Source: Acidobacteriota bacterium (GTDB lineage Bacteria > Acidobacteriota > Blastocatellia > UBA7656). Taken from it: a stretch of DNA of 63,007 nt. Made by a program: the position numbers and the translations under genes. Each line of letters starts with the position of its first letter. Positions within the stretch are counted from its first letter, which is position 1. Shown here piece by piece: positions 17,901 to 26,741 of this stretch. The notes beneath the pieces are model-generated. The model saw only the letters and a program-made list of their open reading frames with translations, had not been told where the DNA came from and ran no database searches. The DNA lies in the NCBI GenBank assembly GCA_040754075.1, contig JBFMDH010000040.1:1-63007 (forward strand), in the 5' to 3' direction.

Positions 17901-19361
17901 ATGAAACTCAGCGAAATAATAAAAAGTATAAACGCGAACCTAAATGATGAAACGGTCGCTGAAAAATTTACCGCACAAGAACCGCTCGGTTATTCGATTG
18001 ATTCGCGCACCATTCGCGCAGGCGATTTATTCTTTGCCATCAAAGGCGAAAATCACGACGGTCATAATTTCGTCGCCGAGGTTTTACAAAAAGGCGCAAT
18101 CGCTGCGGTAATCAACAGGGATTCGGGATTCAGGATTCAGGATTCAGGATTGTTGATATTCGTTGACGATACGCTCGCGGCATTGCAGACGCTGGCAAAT
18201 CACCTGGTCACCAACTGGCGCGGGCAGTTGGTCGCGGTTACCGGAAGCGCCGGCAAAACCACCACCAAAGATTTAATCGCAGCGGTGCTTTCTGAGGTCG
18301 GTCAGGTCATTAAAACCCAGGGCAATTTCAATAACGCGATTGGTCTGCCGCTTTCGATACTCAAGATGGAAAGCGATGGACAGCACGCCGATGATTTCGA
18401 TTTCGGCGTGTTCGAGATGGGCATGAATCACGCGGGCGAACTCGCGGAACTCACACACATTGCGCCACCCGATGCTGTAGTCATCACCAATGTCGCCGCC
18501 GTGCATCTGGAATTTTTCGATTCCATCGACGCCATTGCAAATGCCAAAGCCGAACTGGTGCAAGGCACGAAAGCGGGCGGCGCAGCACTATTGAATATGG
18601 ACGACTCGCGCGTTGCGCGGATGCGCGCGTTGCGCGATGACCTTCGGGTTCGCACTTATGGCATTGAACAAAAAGCCGATGTGATGGCGAAAGATATTAA
18701 ATCGGATGGTCTCAGTGGCACAGAATTTTTACTCGTCACACCAGGCGGCGAAATCAACACGCGGCTGGCGCTTGTCGGCAAGCACAATCTCTACAATGCG
18801 CTTGCCGCAGCAACGGTCGGCGATTTTTATCAAGTCCCACTGGAAAAAATCGCTGCGGCATTTGCGGCAATCACCGCGCCGAAGATGCGCGGCGAAGTGT
18901 TACGTTTTGCCGAAGGCTACACGGTGATTGACGATTCCTATAATTCCAATCCGCGCGCGTTGATTGAAATGGTGACGACACTTTGTGCAACGCAAGGCTA
19001 CTCACGAAAAATTGTCGTTGCCGGTGAAATGCTCGAACTCGGCGAACGCGGAGCAGAACTACATTTTGAAGTCGGGCAAAAAATTGCGGCGCTTGGAGTG
19101 GATTTACTTTTGGGAGTTCGCGGACTCGCTGAACAGTTAATCGAAGGCGCGCGGGCTGCGGGAATGGCAGCAACAGCGGCGCGTTTTTTTGCAACACCCG
19201 CCGAAGCCGGAGAATTTTTAGCAACCCAGGCGCGAGCCTCAGACCTCATCCTCGTCAAAGGTTCGCGCGGCGTAAAAACCGAAGTAGTAGTTGAAAGAAT
19301 GAAAAAAAGAAGTCAGGAGTCAGAAGCCGGAAGTCAGAATAAGACGAAGTATGAAGTATGA
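17901..19361 (+). CDS. murF: UDP-MurNAc-tripeptide:D-Ala-D-Ala ligase MurF
   Basis: A 486-residue ligase that adds D-Ala-D-Ala to the muropeptide precursor. ATG 17901 (MKLSEIIKSINANL) fits family starts better than GTG 17862. The ATP loop is AVTGSAGKTTTKDL; VFEMGMNHAGELAELTHIA and VIDDSYNSNPRAL are MurF motifs. Two parts are built from heptamer repeats. One is a loop near residues 73-85 ([13 protein letters not shown]), encoded by the array at 18119-18153. The other is the C-terminal tail after about residue 470 (SQESEAGSQNKTKYEV). Both lie outside the catalytic motifs, so the enzyme should be active. Confidence 0.94.
   Translation: MKLSEIIKSINANLNDETVAEKFTAQEPLGYSIDSRTIRAGDLFFAIKGENHDGHNFVAEVLQKGAIAAVINRDSGFRIQDSGLLIFVDDTLAALQTLANHLVTNWRGQLVAVTGSAGKTTTKDLIAAVLSEVGQVIKTQGNFNNAIGLPLSILKMESDGQHADDFDFGVFEMGMNHAGELAELTHIAPPDAVVITNVAAVHLEFFDSIDAIANAKAELVQGTKAGGAALLNMDDSRVARMRALRDDLRVRTYGIEQKADVMAKDIKSDGLSGTEFLLVTPGGEINTRLALVGKHNLYNALAAATVGDFYQVPLEKIAAAFAAITAPKMRGEVLRFAEGYTVIDDSYNSNPRALIEMVTTLCATQGYSRKIVVAGEMLELGERGAELHFEVGQKIAALGVDLLLGVRGLAEQLIEGARAAGMAATAARFFATPAEAGEFLATQARASDLILVKGSRGVKTEVVVERMKKRSQESEAGSQNKTKYEV
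18119..18153. repeat. Heptamer array inside murF
   Basis: Five units: GGATTCG, GGATTCA, GGATTCA, GGATTCA, GGATTGT. With 7-bp units the protein repeats every seven codons. It is the reverse complement of the TGAATCC array at 19436-19463 just downstream of murF and is in the same sequence class as the arrays at 26741 and 39064. Confidence 0.85.
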
Positions 19362-19463
19362 ACGATGAAGGATGAACTGCAAGAATGATTGAATTGTTCA
19401 TCGTTCATCGTTCCGCCTTCCTCGTTTCTTTATTCTGAATCCTGAATCCTGAATCCTGAATCC
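19310..19463. repeat. Composite heptamer arrays at the murF-mraY junction
   Basis: Several 7-bp families follow one another: AAGTCAG-type (19310-19337), GAAGTAT/GAACGAT (19346-19373), their partial inverse GTTCATC (19396-19416), then four TGAATCC units (19436-19463). The murF stop (19359-19361) lies inside the second family, and the AGGAG of mraY (19466-19470) directly follows the last one. The arrays therefore supply both the MurF C-terminus and the edge of the mraY ribosome-binding region. Confidence 0.8.
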
Positions 19464-19473
19464 TGAGGAGACA

Positions 19474-20577
19474 ATGTTCTACTACCTGAAATATTTCAAT
19501 GACGTGCACAGCAGTCTGTCGTGGTTGCGGGTGTTCGATCAAGTGACCTTTCGCACCGCAATGGCGGCGATAACCGCGATTTTGATTAGCCTGCTGTTCG
19601 GACGGCGAATGATCAATATGCTCAAGCGGTTGAATTTCGGACAATACATTCGCGAAGAAGGACCACAAACCCACCACTCGAAAAAAGGCACGCCAACGAT
19701 GGGCGGGGTGCTGATTATGGTGGCGATTACGGTTTCCACGCTGTTGTGGTCGAATCTCTCGGTCGCTTATGTCTGGATTGTGGTTTTAACGACGCTGGCA
19801 TATGCCGCCATCGGATTTGCCGATGATTACTCGAAAATTAAAAAGAAACAGAACCTCGGACTCACCGGAAAACAGAAACTGGCTTTGCAATTCGCCATCG
19901 CCTTTGTGTTTGCGCTGGCGTTGAAATATTTGACAACCTACAGCACCGAACTCAGTTTTCCGTTTATCAAAAAAGCTATTTTGTTATGGTGGCCGATTTA
20001 TCTGTTGATCTTTGCGCCGCTGGTCATCGTCGGTTTTTCAAATGCGGTCAATTTAACTGATGGACTCGACGGCTTGGCGATTTCCGTGACCATGATTACC
20101 GCTGCCACACTCACCGGTTTTACTTACGTCACGGGGCACAAAGTTTTCGCTGAATATCTTGATTTGGTTCATCAACCACAGGTGCATGAGTTGACCATTT
20201 TTTGCGCGGCGCTTACCGGCGCGAGTCTCGGCTTTTTATGGTTCAACGCGCCGCCCGCCGAAGTGTTTATGGGCGATGTGGGCGCGCTAGGGATAGGCGG
20301 CGCCATCGGCGCAATTGCCGTTTTAATCAAACAGGAATTTCTGCTGGTCATCATCGGTGGGGTGTTTGTCATGGAAGCGTTATCGGTGATGTTGCAGGTC
20401 GCCTCATTCAAGCTGCTCAAAAAACGTATCTTCAAGATGACGCCGATTCACCATCATTTCGAGTTGATGTATCCGCCGGAACTCTCGAAACGCATGGAAC
20501 CGAAAATTGTTTTTCGCTTTTTGATTGTAGCGATTCTTCTGGCATTGCTCAGTCTTTCGACTTTGAAACTCCGGTAG
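19474..20577 (+). CDS. mraY: Phospho-MurNAc-pentapeptide transferase MraY
   Basis: A 367-residue integral membrane enzyme that moves phospho-MurNAc-pentapeptide to undecaprenyl phosphate, forming lipid I. About ten membrane helices are seen. Signature motifs are [67 protein letters not shown] and [15 protein letters not shown] lies just before the start and abuts the heptamer array. The stop is followed within two bases by the next array. Confidence 0.97.
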   Translation: MFYYLKYFNDVHSSLSWLRVFDQVTFRTAMAAITAILISLLFGRRMINMLKRLNFGQYIREEGPQTHHSKKGTPTMGGVLIMVAITVSTLLWSNLSVAYVWIVVLTTLAYAAIGFADDYSKIKKKQNLGLTGKQKLALQFAIAFVFALALKYLTTYSTELSFPFIKKAILLWWPIYLLIFAPLVIVGFSNAVNLTDGLDGLAISVTMITAATLTGFTYVTGHKVFAEYLDLVHQPQVHELTIFCAALTGASLGFLWFNAPPAEVFMGDVGALGIGGAIGAIAVLIKQEFLLVIIGGVFVMEALSVMLQVASFKLLKKRIFKMTPIHHHFELMYPPELSKRMEPKIVFRFLIVAILLALLSLSTLKLR

Positions 20578-20578
20578 T

Positions 20579-20624
20579 GTTTTGTGCATTGCAAGCACAA
20601 AGTACAAAGCACGAAGTACAAAAC
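20579..20624. repeat. Heptamer array between mraY and murD
   Basis: ACAAAGT, ACAAAGC, ACGAAGT, ACAAAAC (20597-20624), preceded by one inverse unit GTTTTGT (20579-20585). This is a short inverted pair with almost no spacer that fills the whole gap between the mraY stop and the murD start. Confidence 0.7.
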
Positions 20625-20629
20625 ATTGA

Positions 20630-22030
20630 ATGAACATTACTGGCAAAAAAATTCTCGTTGTTGGTATTGCGCGAAGCGGCGTAGCGGCAGCGCGACTACT
20701 TGCCGCGCGCGGCGCAGTTGTGACCGCCAATGATTACAAAGCTGAAAGTGATTTGGTCAAACCCGATTCGCCTTTGGCTATGGAAATCACTGCGCTTGAA
20801 CGCCTCGGCGTGCGAGTGGTTTTCGGCGGACACCCGGAAGACCTGTTTGTGAATGCGGATTTGATTGTCCTAAGTCCCGGCGTGCCCGCAGACCTTGTGC
20901 CGCTGCAACGGGCAAACCAGGCGGGCGTTGAAATCATCAGCGAACCGGAACTTGCCGGGCGTTTCCTGCGCGGGCGAATGATTGGCGTAACCGGCTCGAA
21001 TGGCAAGACGACAACCACAACATTGATTGGCGAATTGATGAAAGCGGCGGGCGCACAGGTGATTGTCGGCGGCAACATCGGCGCGGCGCTCACCGGGTTG
21101 GTGGAACAATCCACCGATGATACCTGGACGGTTGCAGAGCTTTCGAGTTTTCAGCTCGAAACCATTGACAGTTTGCGTGTCCAGGTCGCGGTAATGACCA
21201 ATATTACTCCTGACCATTTAGACCGACATGGAACATTTGAAAATTATGTGCAAGCGAAACATCGGATTTTCAAAAATCAACTGGCTGCGGATTTCGCGGT
21301 GTTGAATTTGGATAATGCGCCGGTGGTTGAAATGGTGAATAGGCTTGGCATCCCGTCGCAAAAAGTTTTTTTCAGCACGAAAGCGGATTCATCAACCGCG
21401 CAAATTTTTCTGCGCGACGGGCGAATTTATTCAACGCTTCTCACCGATGACCGAAGCGCAACCGAAGTCATGCGCGCCGGTGAAATTCAAGTGCCGGGAA
21501 TGCACAACATTGAAAATATCATGGCGGCATTTGCGGCGGTCTTTTGCGCGATGCAAACCAAACCTGAACAACTTGAAGCGCTGCGCCAAGTGATTCGCAA
21601 TTTCAGAGGCGTCGAACATCGCATTGAATTCGTAGCCGAAATCGGCGGCGTGAAATTTTATAACGACTCGAAAGCCACCAATGTCGATTCGACGGTGAAA
21701 TCGCTTGAGGCGTTTGAGCGCAACGTCATTGTCATACTCGGCGGCAAAGATAAAGGCAGTGATTACACGGTGCTTGCGCCGCTCATTCGCGAACGGGTCA
21801 AACAGATTATTTTAATCGGCGCGGCAAGTGAAAAAATCGCCGCGCAACTTGCCGACACGCGCCCGATGACTTGCGCGGTTTCAATGACCGACGCGGTGCA
21901 AAAATCTATGCAAGCGGCAAACGCGGGCGACATTGTGTTGCTCGCGCCAGCGTGCGCCAGTTTCGATATGTTCGATAACTACGAACATCGCGGACAGGTG
22001 TTCAAAGCAGCAGTCCATGCTTTAAAGTAA
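20630..22030 (+). CDS. murD: UDP-MurNAc-L-Ala:D-glutamate ligase MurD
   Basis: A 466-residue cytoplasmic ligase that adds D-glutamate to UDP-MurNAc-L-alanine. Motifs: ILVVGIARSGVAAARLLAARG (nucleotide-binding N-terminus), GVTGSNGKTTTTTLIGELM (ATP loop), ELSSFQLETIDSL, NITPDHLDRHGTFENY, KFYNDSKATNVDST and the C-terminal APACASFDMFDNYEHRG. The start ATG directly follows a heptamer array and lacks a clear Shine-Dalgarno. Confidence 0.96.
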   Translation: MNITGKKILVVGIARSGVAAARLLAARGAVVTANDYKAESDLVKPDSPLAMEITALERLGVRVVFGGHPEDLFVNADLIVLSPGVPADLVPLQRANQAGVEIISEPELAGRFLRGRMIGVTGSNGKTTTTTLIGELMKAAGAQVIVGGNIGAALTGLVEQSTDDTWTVAELSSFQLETIDSLRVQVAVMTNITPDHLDRHGTFENYVQAKHRIFKNQLAADFAVLNLDNAPVVEMVNRLGIPSQKVFFSTKADSSTAQIFLRDGRIYSTLLTDDRSATEVMRAGEIQVPGMHNIENIMAAFAAVFCAMQTKPEQLEALRQVIRNFRGVEHRIEFVAEIGGVKFYNDSKATNVDSTVKSLEAFERNVIVILGGKDKGSDYTVLAPLIRERVKQIILIGAASEKIAAQLADTRPMTCAVSMTDAVQKSMQAANAGDIVLLAPACASFDMFDNYEHRGQVFKAAVHALK

Positions 22031-22107
22031 CAATCACCTAAGCCCCATCAATTATCAGTCGGCAGGAATCGGCTGAAAAACTAAAAGCAGAAAACGAAAA
22101 ATTCATT

Positions 22108-23274
22108 ATGGCGACTTATACTGGAACCGTTCGCAGAGAAAGCAAACAGCTATCTTTATGGAAGAATCAACCTTCAACGAAAACCCGTGAAGTACCGATT
22201 GATAAAATTTTACTGGCAATCGTTCTGGGGCTTACCGTCTTCGGTTTATTGATGGTCTACAGCGCATCGGCAATGCTTGCCGATAAATTGCACAACGACC
22301 AGTTTCACTTTTTTGTCAGACAAGGGATGTGGGCAGTTGTGGGTTTGTTCGGCATGGCGATGACCATGAAAATCGATTACCGGCTTTATAAAAAACGCGC
22401 CTTCATTCTCTTTGCGCTCTACATGACGATTGTCCTGCTATGCGCCGTCTTCTTCTTTCCCAAAGTCAACAATGCGCATCGCTGGATTTTATTCAAAGGC
22501 TTTTCCCTGCAACCCTCGGAAGTCGCGAAACTGGCTCTGGTAGCCTTTTTGGCGTACTACCTGGAAAAATATGCGAACCGGGTTGAGGATTACAAAAAAG
22601 TTTTCATCCCGACAGCGGTTACCACTTTGCTGATTGTCGGCTTGATTGGCGCGCAACCTGACCTGGGAACCGCGCTCATGATTTTCATCACCTTTGCTGT
22701 GGTTTTGTATCAAGCGTGTGTGCCGATTCGTCATCTGGCGACGCTTGCTATTCCGGTGGTTCCCGCACTTGTCGGTATGCTGGTATTTGTTCCCTGGCGT
22801 TTACAAAGGCTGCTGGATTTTCTAAATCCCTGGAAAAATGAACAGACCTCAAGTTATCAGGTCGTACAATCGTTAATCGCGGTCGGCAGCGGGGGCATCA
22901 ACGGACTGGGTTATTCGCAGGGCAAACAGAAACTATTTTTTTTGCCGTCGCCGCACGCCGATTTTATATTCGGGGTCATTGGCGAAGAACTCGGTTTGAT
23001 TGGCTCCATCGCCTTGGTCGCAGCCTTTGGCGCATTTGCGTGGCGCGGTTTTAAAGCGGCGCGTCATGCGCCTGACCGCTTCGGAAATCTGTTAGGCACG
23101 GGACTCACGGTTTTGATTACCGCACAGGCATTCTTTAATATCAGCGTGGCGCTTTCACTGGTGCCGACCAAAGGGATTCCGTTGCCGTTTATCAGCGCGG
23201 GCGGTTCATCGCTGGCGATTACCCTGGCAGCCTGTGGAATTTTGTTGAATATATCGAAACACGAAGGAGCTTGA
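22108..23274 (+). CDS. ftsW: Septal peptidoglycan glycosyltransferase FtsW (SEDS)
   Basis: A 388-residue polytopic SEDS protein that polymerises lipid II at the septum together with FtsI. About ten membrane helices. Family motifs: FGLLMVYSASA, FSLQPSEVAKLALVAFLAYYL, GAQPDLGTALMIF, LPSPHADFIFGVIGEELGLIG and KGIPLPFISAGGSSL. The stop codon lies three bases before the left arm of the heptamer cassette. Confidence 0.96.
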   Translation: MATYTGTVRRESKQLSLWKNQPSTKTREVPIDKILLAIVLGLTVFGLLMVYSASAMLADKLHNDQFHFFVRQGMWAVVGLFGMAMTMKIDYRLYKKRAFILFALYMTIVLLCAVFFFPKVNNAHRWILFKGFSLQPSEVAKLALVAFLAYYLEKYANRVEDYKKVFIPTAVTTLLIVGLIGAQPDLGTALMIFITFAVVLYQACVPIRHLATLAIPVVPALVGMLVFVPWRLQRLLDFLNPWKNEQTSSYQVVQSLIAVGSGGINGLGYSQGKQKLFFLPSPHADFIFGVIGEELGLIGSIALVAAFGAFAWRGFKAARHAPDRFGNLLGTGLTVLITAQAFFNISVALSLVPTKGIPLPFISAGGSSLAITLAACGILLNISKHEGA

Positions 23275-23276
23275 GA

Positions 23277-23308
23277 ATTGCGGATTGCGGATTGCGAATT
23301 GCGGATTG
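23277..23308. repeat. Heptamer array, left arm of decayed cassette (ATTGCGG)
   Basis: ATTGCGG, ATTGCGG, ATTGCGA, ATTGCGG and a half unit. It is the reverse complement of 23822-23849. Confidence 0.9.
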
Positions 23309-23456
23309 AATGAATCTCCGCACAGCAAGCTGCGTGGTATTCGTCTAGCGGAAACTCTTTCGCAGCACGCTGCGGGGAACTAACCCCTGAGAGATTAGAA
23401 AACCCTTTCATCACTTTTCTGATTGCCAGCTAATATCATTTGGCTTTGGAGAAAAG

Positions 23457-23811
23457 ATGAATTCAGAGGAGATGAAAACAAGAACTAAGCTTTACGGGTT
23501 ACGAATCATCAAACTGGTTGAAAACTTATCCAAAAGCCGGACATCTGAGGTGGTTGGCAGGCAATTACTGAGATGCGGCACTCCGTCGGAGCAAATTACC
23601 GCGCATCTTGTAGAGCCAAGTCCAAAGCCGATTTCATAGCAAAATGGGAATCGTTGAAGAAGAGACGGATGAGTCGGTGTATTGGATGGAACTGTTAATT
23701 GACGCAAACCTGGTTAAAGAACAGCGAATTACCAACCTCATGGATGAAGGAAAACAGATGCTTGCTATCATTGTTTCATCAATCAGCACAGCCAGAGGTG
23801 GCAAACGATGA
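23457..23811 (+). pseudogene. Frameshifted four-helix-bundle protein (S23/IVP family)
   Basis: The first frame starts at ATG 23457 after GGAGAAAAG and encodes TRTKLYGLRIIKLVENL to VVGRQLLRCGT. One missing base near 23583 shifts the expected SVGANYRA core into another frame (GANYRASCRAKSKADFIAK is readable there). A second missing base in the A run near 23641-23644 returns the tail GIVEEETDESVYWMELLIDAN to a third frame, ending at TGA 23811. Joined, the three parts give a normal family member of about 118 residues. The family occurs in 23S rRNA intervening sequences and at many chromosomal sites; its molecular role is not well established. Two independent lesions argue for real decay rather than a sequencing slip. 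Confidence 0.85.
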
Positions 23812-23821
23812 GAAAAAAATT

Positions 23822-23849
23822 CCGCAATCCGCAATCCGCAATCCGCAAT
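23822..23849. repeat. Heptamer array, right arm of decayed cassette (CCGCAAT)
   Basis: Four perfect CCGCAAT units, the exact reverse complement class of the left arm, ending eight bases before the murG start codon. Confidence 0.9.
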
Positions 23850-23857
23850 GGTGAAGT

Positions 23858-24931
23858 ATGAGAATCATCATTGCGGCAGGTGGAACCGGCGGGCACATTT
23901 ATCCGGGCATAGCGATTGCCCATGAATTGAAACGGCGCGATGGCGATGCTGAGATTTTATTCGTTGGAACGCCGCGCGGACTGGAATCGAAAATCGTTCC
24001 CCGCGAAGGCTTCAAACTTGAGATGATTCAAGTCGGCGCGTTGAAAAATGTATCAACGGGCGAGCGCCTCAAGACCATGTTTCAATTGCCGCTCAGTTTC
24101 GTAACGGCATTAAAGATTTTGCGCCGCTTCAAACCCGATGTGGTCATCGGCGTTGGTGGCTATTCGGCAGGTCCGACACTACTGATGGCGGCGTTGTCGC
24201 GCATCCCGACGATGATTGTTGAACCAAACGCCATGCCCGGTTTTACCAATCGCGTGCTGGCGCGCTTCGTTGACGCGGCGGCGCTGTCATTTGACGAAGC
24301 GAAAGCTTATTGTCGCGGCAAAGGTGAGGTCACGGGCAATCCTGTGCGCAGCGATTTCGCGCAAATTCCCAAGAAAACGCGCGGTGAACGGCTTCACCTT
24401 CTGATTTTTGGCGGCAGTCAAGGGGCGCGCGCCATCAATACGGCGATGGTTGCAGCGTTGCCTTTGCTTGCGGCAAAAAAAGCGCAACTGGCAATTACTC
24501 ATCAAACCGGCGAAAAGGATTTTGAGATGGTCAAACAGGGCTACATTGAAGCGGGCTTTAGCGATGCCGATGTCCGACCGTTCATTCACGATATGGCGAA
24601 ACAATTCGCCAATGCCGATGTGTTGATTTGTCGTTCGGGCGCGACCACAGCAGCGGAAGTGGCAGCGGCAGGCAAAGCGGCAATCTTCATTCCCTTCCCG
24701 TTTGCCGCCGATGACCATCAACGCAAAAACGCCGAGGCATTTGAACGAGCGGGCGCGGGTCGAATGATTTTGCAAAAAAACCTGTCACCGGAAAAACTCG
24801 CTGAAGAATTACTGCGTTTGATTGAAACTCCGGCAGAGATTGATAAGATGGAAGCCGCGAGTCGCGCACTCGGACGCGCGGACGCGGCTCAGCGCACGGT
24901 TGATTTAGCTTTATCGGTTATTGGTCATTAG
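23858..24931 (+). CDS. murG: UDP-GlcNAc:lipid I N-acetylglucosaminyltransferase MurG
   Basis: A 357-residue peripheral membrane GT-B enzyme that converts lipid I to lipid II. Motifs: IIIAAGGTGGHIYPGIAIAHEL, VIGVGGYSAGPTLLMA, LIFGGSQGARAIN, CRSGATTAAEVAAAGK and IPFPFAADDHQRKNA. Its last codons and stop (VIGH, TAG 24929-24931) lie inside the GGTCATT array at 24916-24936, so the native C-terminus may have been replaced by repeat-encoded residues. Confidence 0.96.
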   Translation: MRIIIAAGGTGGHIYPGIAIAHELKRRDGDAEILFVGTPRGLESKIVPREGFKLEMIQVGALKNVSTGERLKTMFQLPLSFVTALKILRRFKPDVVIGVGGYSAGPTLLMAALSRIPTMIVEPNAMPGFTNRVLARFVDAAALSFDEAKAYCRGKGEVTGNPVRSDFAQIPKKTRGERLHLLIFGGSQGARAINTAMVAALPLLAAKKAQLAITHQTGEKDFEMVKQGYIEAGFSDADVRPFIHDMAKQFANADVLICRSGATTAAEVAAAGKAAIFIPFPFAADDHQRKNAEAFERAGAGRMILQKNLSPEKLAEELLRLIETPAEIDKMEAASRALGRADAAQRTVDLALSVIGH

Positions 24932-24936
24932 TCATT
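24916..24936. repeat. Heptamer array, left arm of intact cassette (GGTCATT)
   Basis: GGTTATT, GGTCATT, AGTCATT. It overlaps the murG stop codon and is the reverse complement of 25324-25344. Confidence 0.8.
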
Positions 24937-24953
24937 TGTAAAAAAGGAGTACG

Positions 24954-25328
24954 ATGATGAGTACCAGCTTTGAAAATTTACAAGTGTATAAATTATCTGA
25001 AAGATTGGCTGACGACATTTGGGAAATAGTCACGCAGTGGGATTTATTTGCCAAAGACACGGTAGGCAAACAAATCGTTAAGGCTGCCGACAGCATCGGT
25101 GCCAATATTGCCGAAGGAACCGGCAGAGGCAGTTATCAAGATAATCGTCGTTTCGTCAGAGTGGCGCGCGGCTCTTTATACGAAACCAGGCATTGGCTAA
25201 GGCGCGCTTATAAACGGCACCTTCTCAACGATGCGCAAATCAACAGCCTCAAGCCAATCATCAGTGAGGTATCGCCAAAACTCAATGCGTATTTACGATC
25301 AATTGGCGCGCCTTCTGAAAACCAATGA
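24954..25328 (+). CDS. Four-helix-bundle protein (S23/IVP, TIGR02436-like)
   Basis: A 124-residue intact member of the 23S rRNA intervening-sequence protein family. Recognised by FENLQVYKLSERLADDIW, KDTVGKQIVKAADSIGANIAEG, GRGSYQDNRRFVRVARGSL and YETRHWLRRAYKRHLL. AAAGGAG lies seven bases before the ATG. Members form a small pentameric helical bundle and are related to the accessory Avd protein of diversity-generating retroelements; no reverse transcriptase or template repeat is present here. Read in the same direction as murG and murC, it probably travels on the dcw transcript. Its stop codon lies inside the right heptamer array. Confidence 0.9.
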   Translation: MMSTSFENLQVYKLSERLADDIWEIVTQWDLFAKDTVGKQIVKAADSIGANIAEGTGRGSYQDNRRFVRVARGSLYETRHWLRRAYKRHLLNDAQINSLKPIISEVSPKLNAYLRSIGAPSENQ

Positions 25329-25344
25329 CCAATGACTAATGACA
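25324..25344. repeat. Heptamer array, right arm of intact cassette (AATGACC)
   Basis: AATGACC, AATGACT, AATGACA. It contains the stop of the four-helix-bundle gene and an in-frame ATG (25332) that could wrongly be taken as the murC start. Confidence 0.85.
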
Positions 25345-25358
25345 AAGGACCAACAGGA

Positions 25359-26741
25359 ATGTTTTTTAGAAGCGTCAGACACATTCATTTCGTAGGCATC
25401 GGCGGCATCGGGATGAGCGGCATCGCAGAGGTGTTGCTCGCCCTTGCGGCAAATTTTCGCATTACCGGCAGTGACGCCAAACGCTCGGCGATTACCGAGC
25501 GATTGGAAAAGATGGGCGCAACTATCTGGGAAGGTCATAGCGCCGACCACATCACAGGCGCGGACGTAGTGGTAACCTCATCAGCGATTCGTCAGGATAA
25601 TCCTGAAGTCGTCGCTGCACGTCAACGACAGATTCCCGTCATTCAACGCGCAGAGATGTTGAAAGAGTTAATGCGCCTCTATCGTTACGGCATCGCCATT
25701 GCCGGAACGCATGGCAAAACCACAACCACGTCGATGATTGCTCACGTGTTGCATAACACCGAACTCGACCCGACGGTGGTGGTCGGCGGTCGCGTCGCCT
25801 CGCTTGGCTCGAATGCGCGCATTGGCAAAGGCGAATATATCGTCGTCGAAGCCGATGAATCGGATGGCTCGTTGCTGCTGCTCACACCAACGATTACCGT
25901 GCTAACGAATATTGATGCCGACCATCTGGATTTTTTCACCGGCGGCATTGAACAGATAAAAAAATGCTTCACGGATTTTACCAATCGCGTGCCGTTTTAC
26001 GGGACGAATGTTTTATGTCTCGATGATGCGAATGTGCAGGCGATTTTGCCGGAAATTTCCCGGCGCATCGTCACTTATGGACTCGCGGCACAGGCAGATG
26101 TTTCGGCGTGGAATATTCAAACCCATAAAAGTTTCGGTTCCGAATTCACGGTTCGGGCTTTCGGCAAAGACTTAGGCACCATGCGCCTGAAAGTGCCCGG
26201 CAGACACAATGTCTACAATTCGCTTGCGGCAATCGCTGTCGGTTTGGATTTGAATCTTGAGTTCGAGCAAATTGTCGAAGCACTCGGTGAATTTGGCGGC
26301 GCTGAACGGCGCTTTCAATTTAAAGGCGAAGCCCATGAAATTCTGGTGGTTGATGATTACGGTCATCATCCGACGGAAATCAAAGCGACACTGGAAGCGG
26401 CGCGCACCGGCGGTCGCCGTGTCGTAGTGTTATTTCAACCGCATCGTTATACCCGCACCCGCGATTTGCTCGAAGACTTTGCGCGGTCATTTTATGGCGC
26501 AGATGTTTTGCTGGTCACGGATATTTATGCCGCCAGCGAAGACCCGATTGAAGGAATTACGGCTCAGACGCTTGCAGAAAAAATTGAGCGTTTTGGGCAT
26601 AGACACGTCGAGTACATTGGACAACTGGCAGGTGCAGCGCATAAACTAAAGGAAATCGCACAGCCCGGCGATTTAATTCTTACACTTGGCGCTGGCAACG
26701 TATATCAAGCAGGAGATGAGTTGCTAAGAATTTTGAATTAG
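25359..26741 (+). CDS. murC: UDP-MurNAc:L-alanine ligase MurC
   Basis: A 460-residue ligase that starts peptide-stem synthesis on UDP-MurNAc. ATG 25359 ([20 protein letters not shown]) matches the family start; the ATG at 25332 would add nine residues encoded mostly by the heptamer array. Motifs: [21 protein letters not shown] (ATP loop), [22 protein letters not shown] and [16 protein letters not shown]. An AGGA directly before the start is the only Shine-Dalgarno candidate. Confidence 0.95.
   Translation: MFFRSVRHIHFVGIGGIGMSGIAEVLLALAANFRITGSDAKRSAITERLEKMGATIWEGHSADHITGADVVVTSSAIRQDNPEVVAARQRQIPVIQRAEMLKELMRLYRYGIAIAGTHGKTTTTSMIAHVLHNTELDPTVVVGGRVASLGSNARIGKGEYIVVEADESDGSLLLLTPTITVLTNIDADHLDFFTGGIEQIKKCFTDFTNRVPFYGTNVLCLDDANVQAILPEISRRIVTYGLAAQADVSAWNIQTHKSFGSEFTVRAFGKDLGTMRLKVPGRHNVYNSLAAIAVGLDLNLEFEQIVEALGEFGGAERRFQFKGEAHEILVVDDYGHHPTEIKATLEAARTGGRRVVVLFQPHRYTRTRDLLEDFARSFYGADVLLVTDIYAASEDPIEGITAQTLAEKIERFGHRHVEYIGQLAGAAHKLKEIAQPGDLILTLGAGNVYQAGDELLRILN

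Larger units (their letters stand above)
23277..23849. mobile_element. Heptamer-bounded cassette carrying a decayed four-helix-bundle gene
   Basis: A 573-bp insert between ftsW and murG with 28-bp inverted arrays of four heptamers at each end. Inside are a 145-bp leader with its own Shine-Dalgarno and a four-helix-bundle gene with two one-base deletions. No target-site duplication was identified. Calling it mobile is an inference from the repeated architecture (see 24916-25344). Confidence 0.4.
24916..25344. mobile_element. Heptamer-bounded cassette carrying an intact four-helix-bundle gene
   Basis: A compact 429-bp unit between murG and murC: three heptamers, Shine-Dalgarno, a 124-codon gene, then three inverse heptamers that overlap the gene's stop. 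The layout is the same as at 23277-23849 but the heptamer sequence is different, so the two are independent insertions rather than a duplication. The mobile nature is inferred. Confidence 0.4.

Noticed and set aside
24954-25328. Diversity-generating retroelement based on the Avd-like fold
   Set aside because: No reverse transcriptase, template repeat or variable repeat is present in the window; the protein fits the S23/IVP family better.
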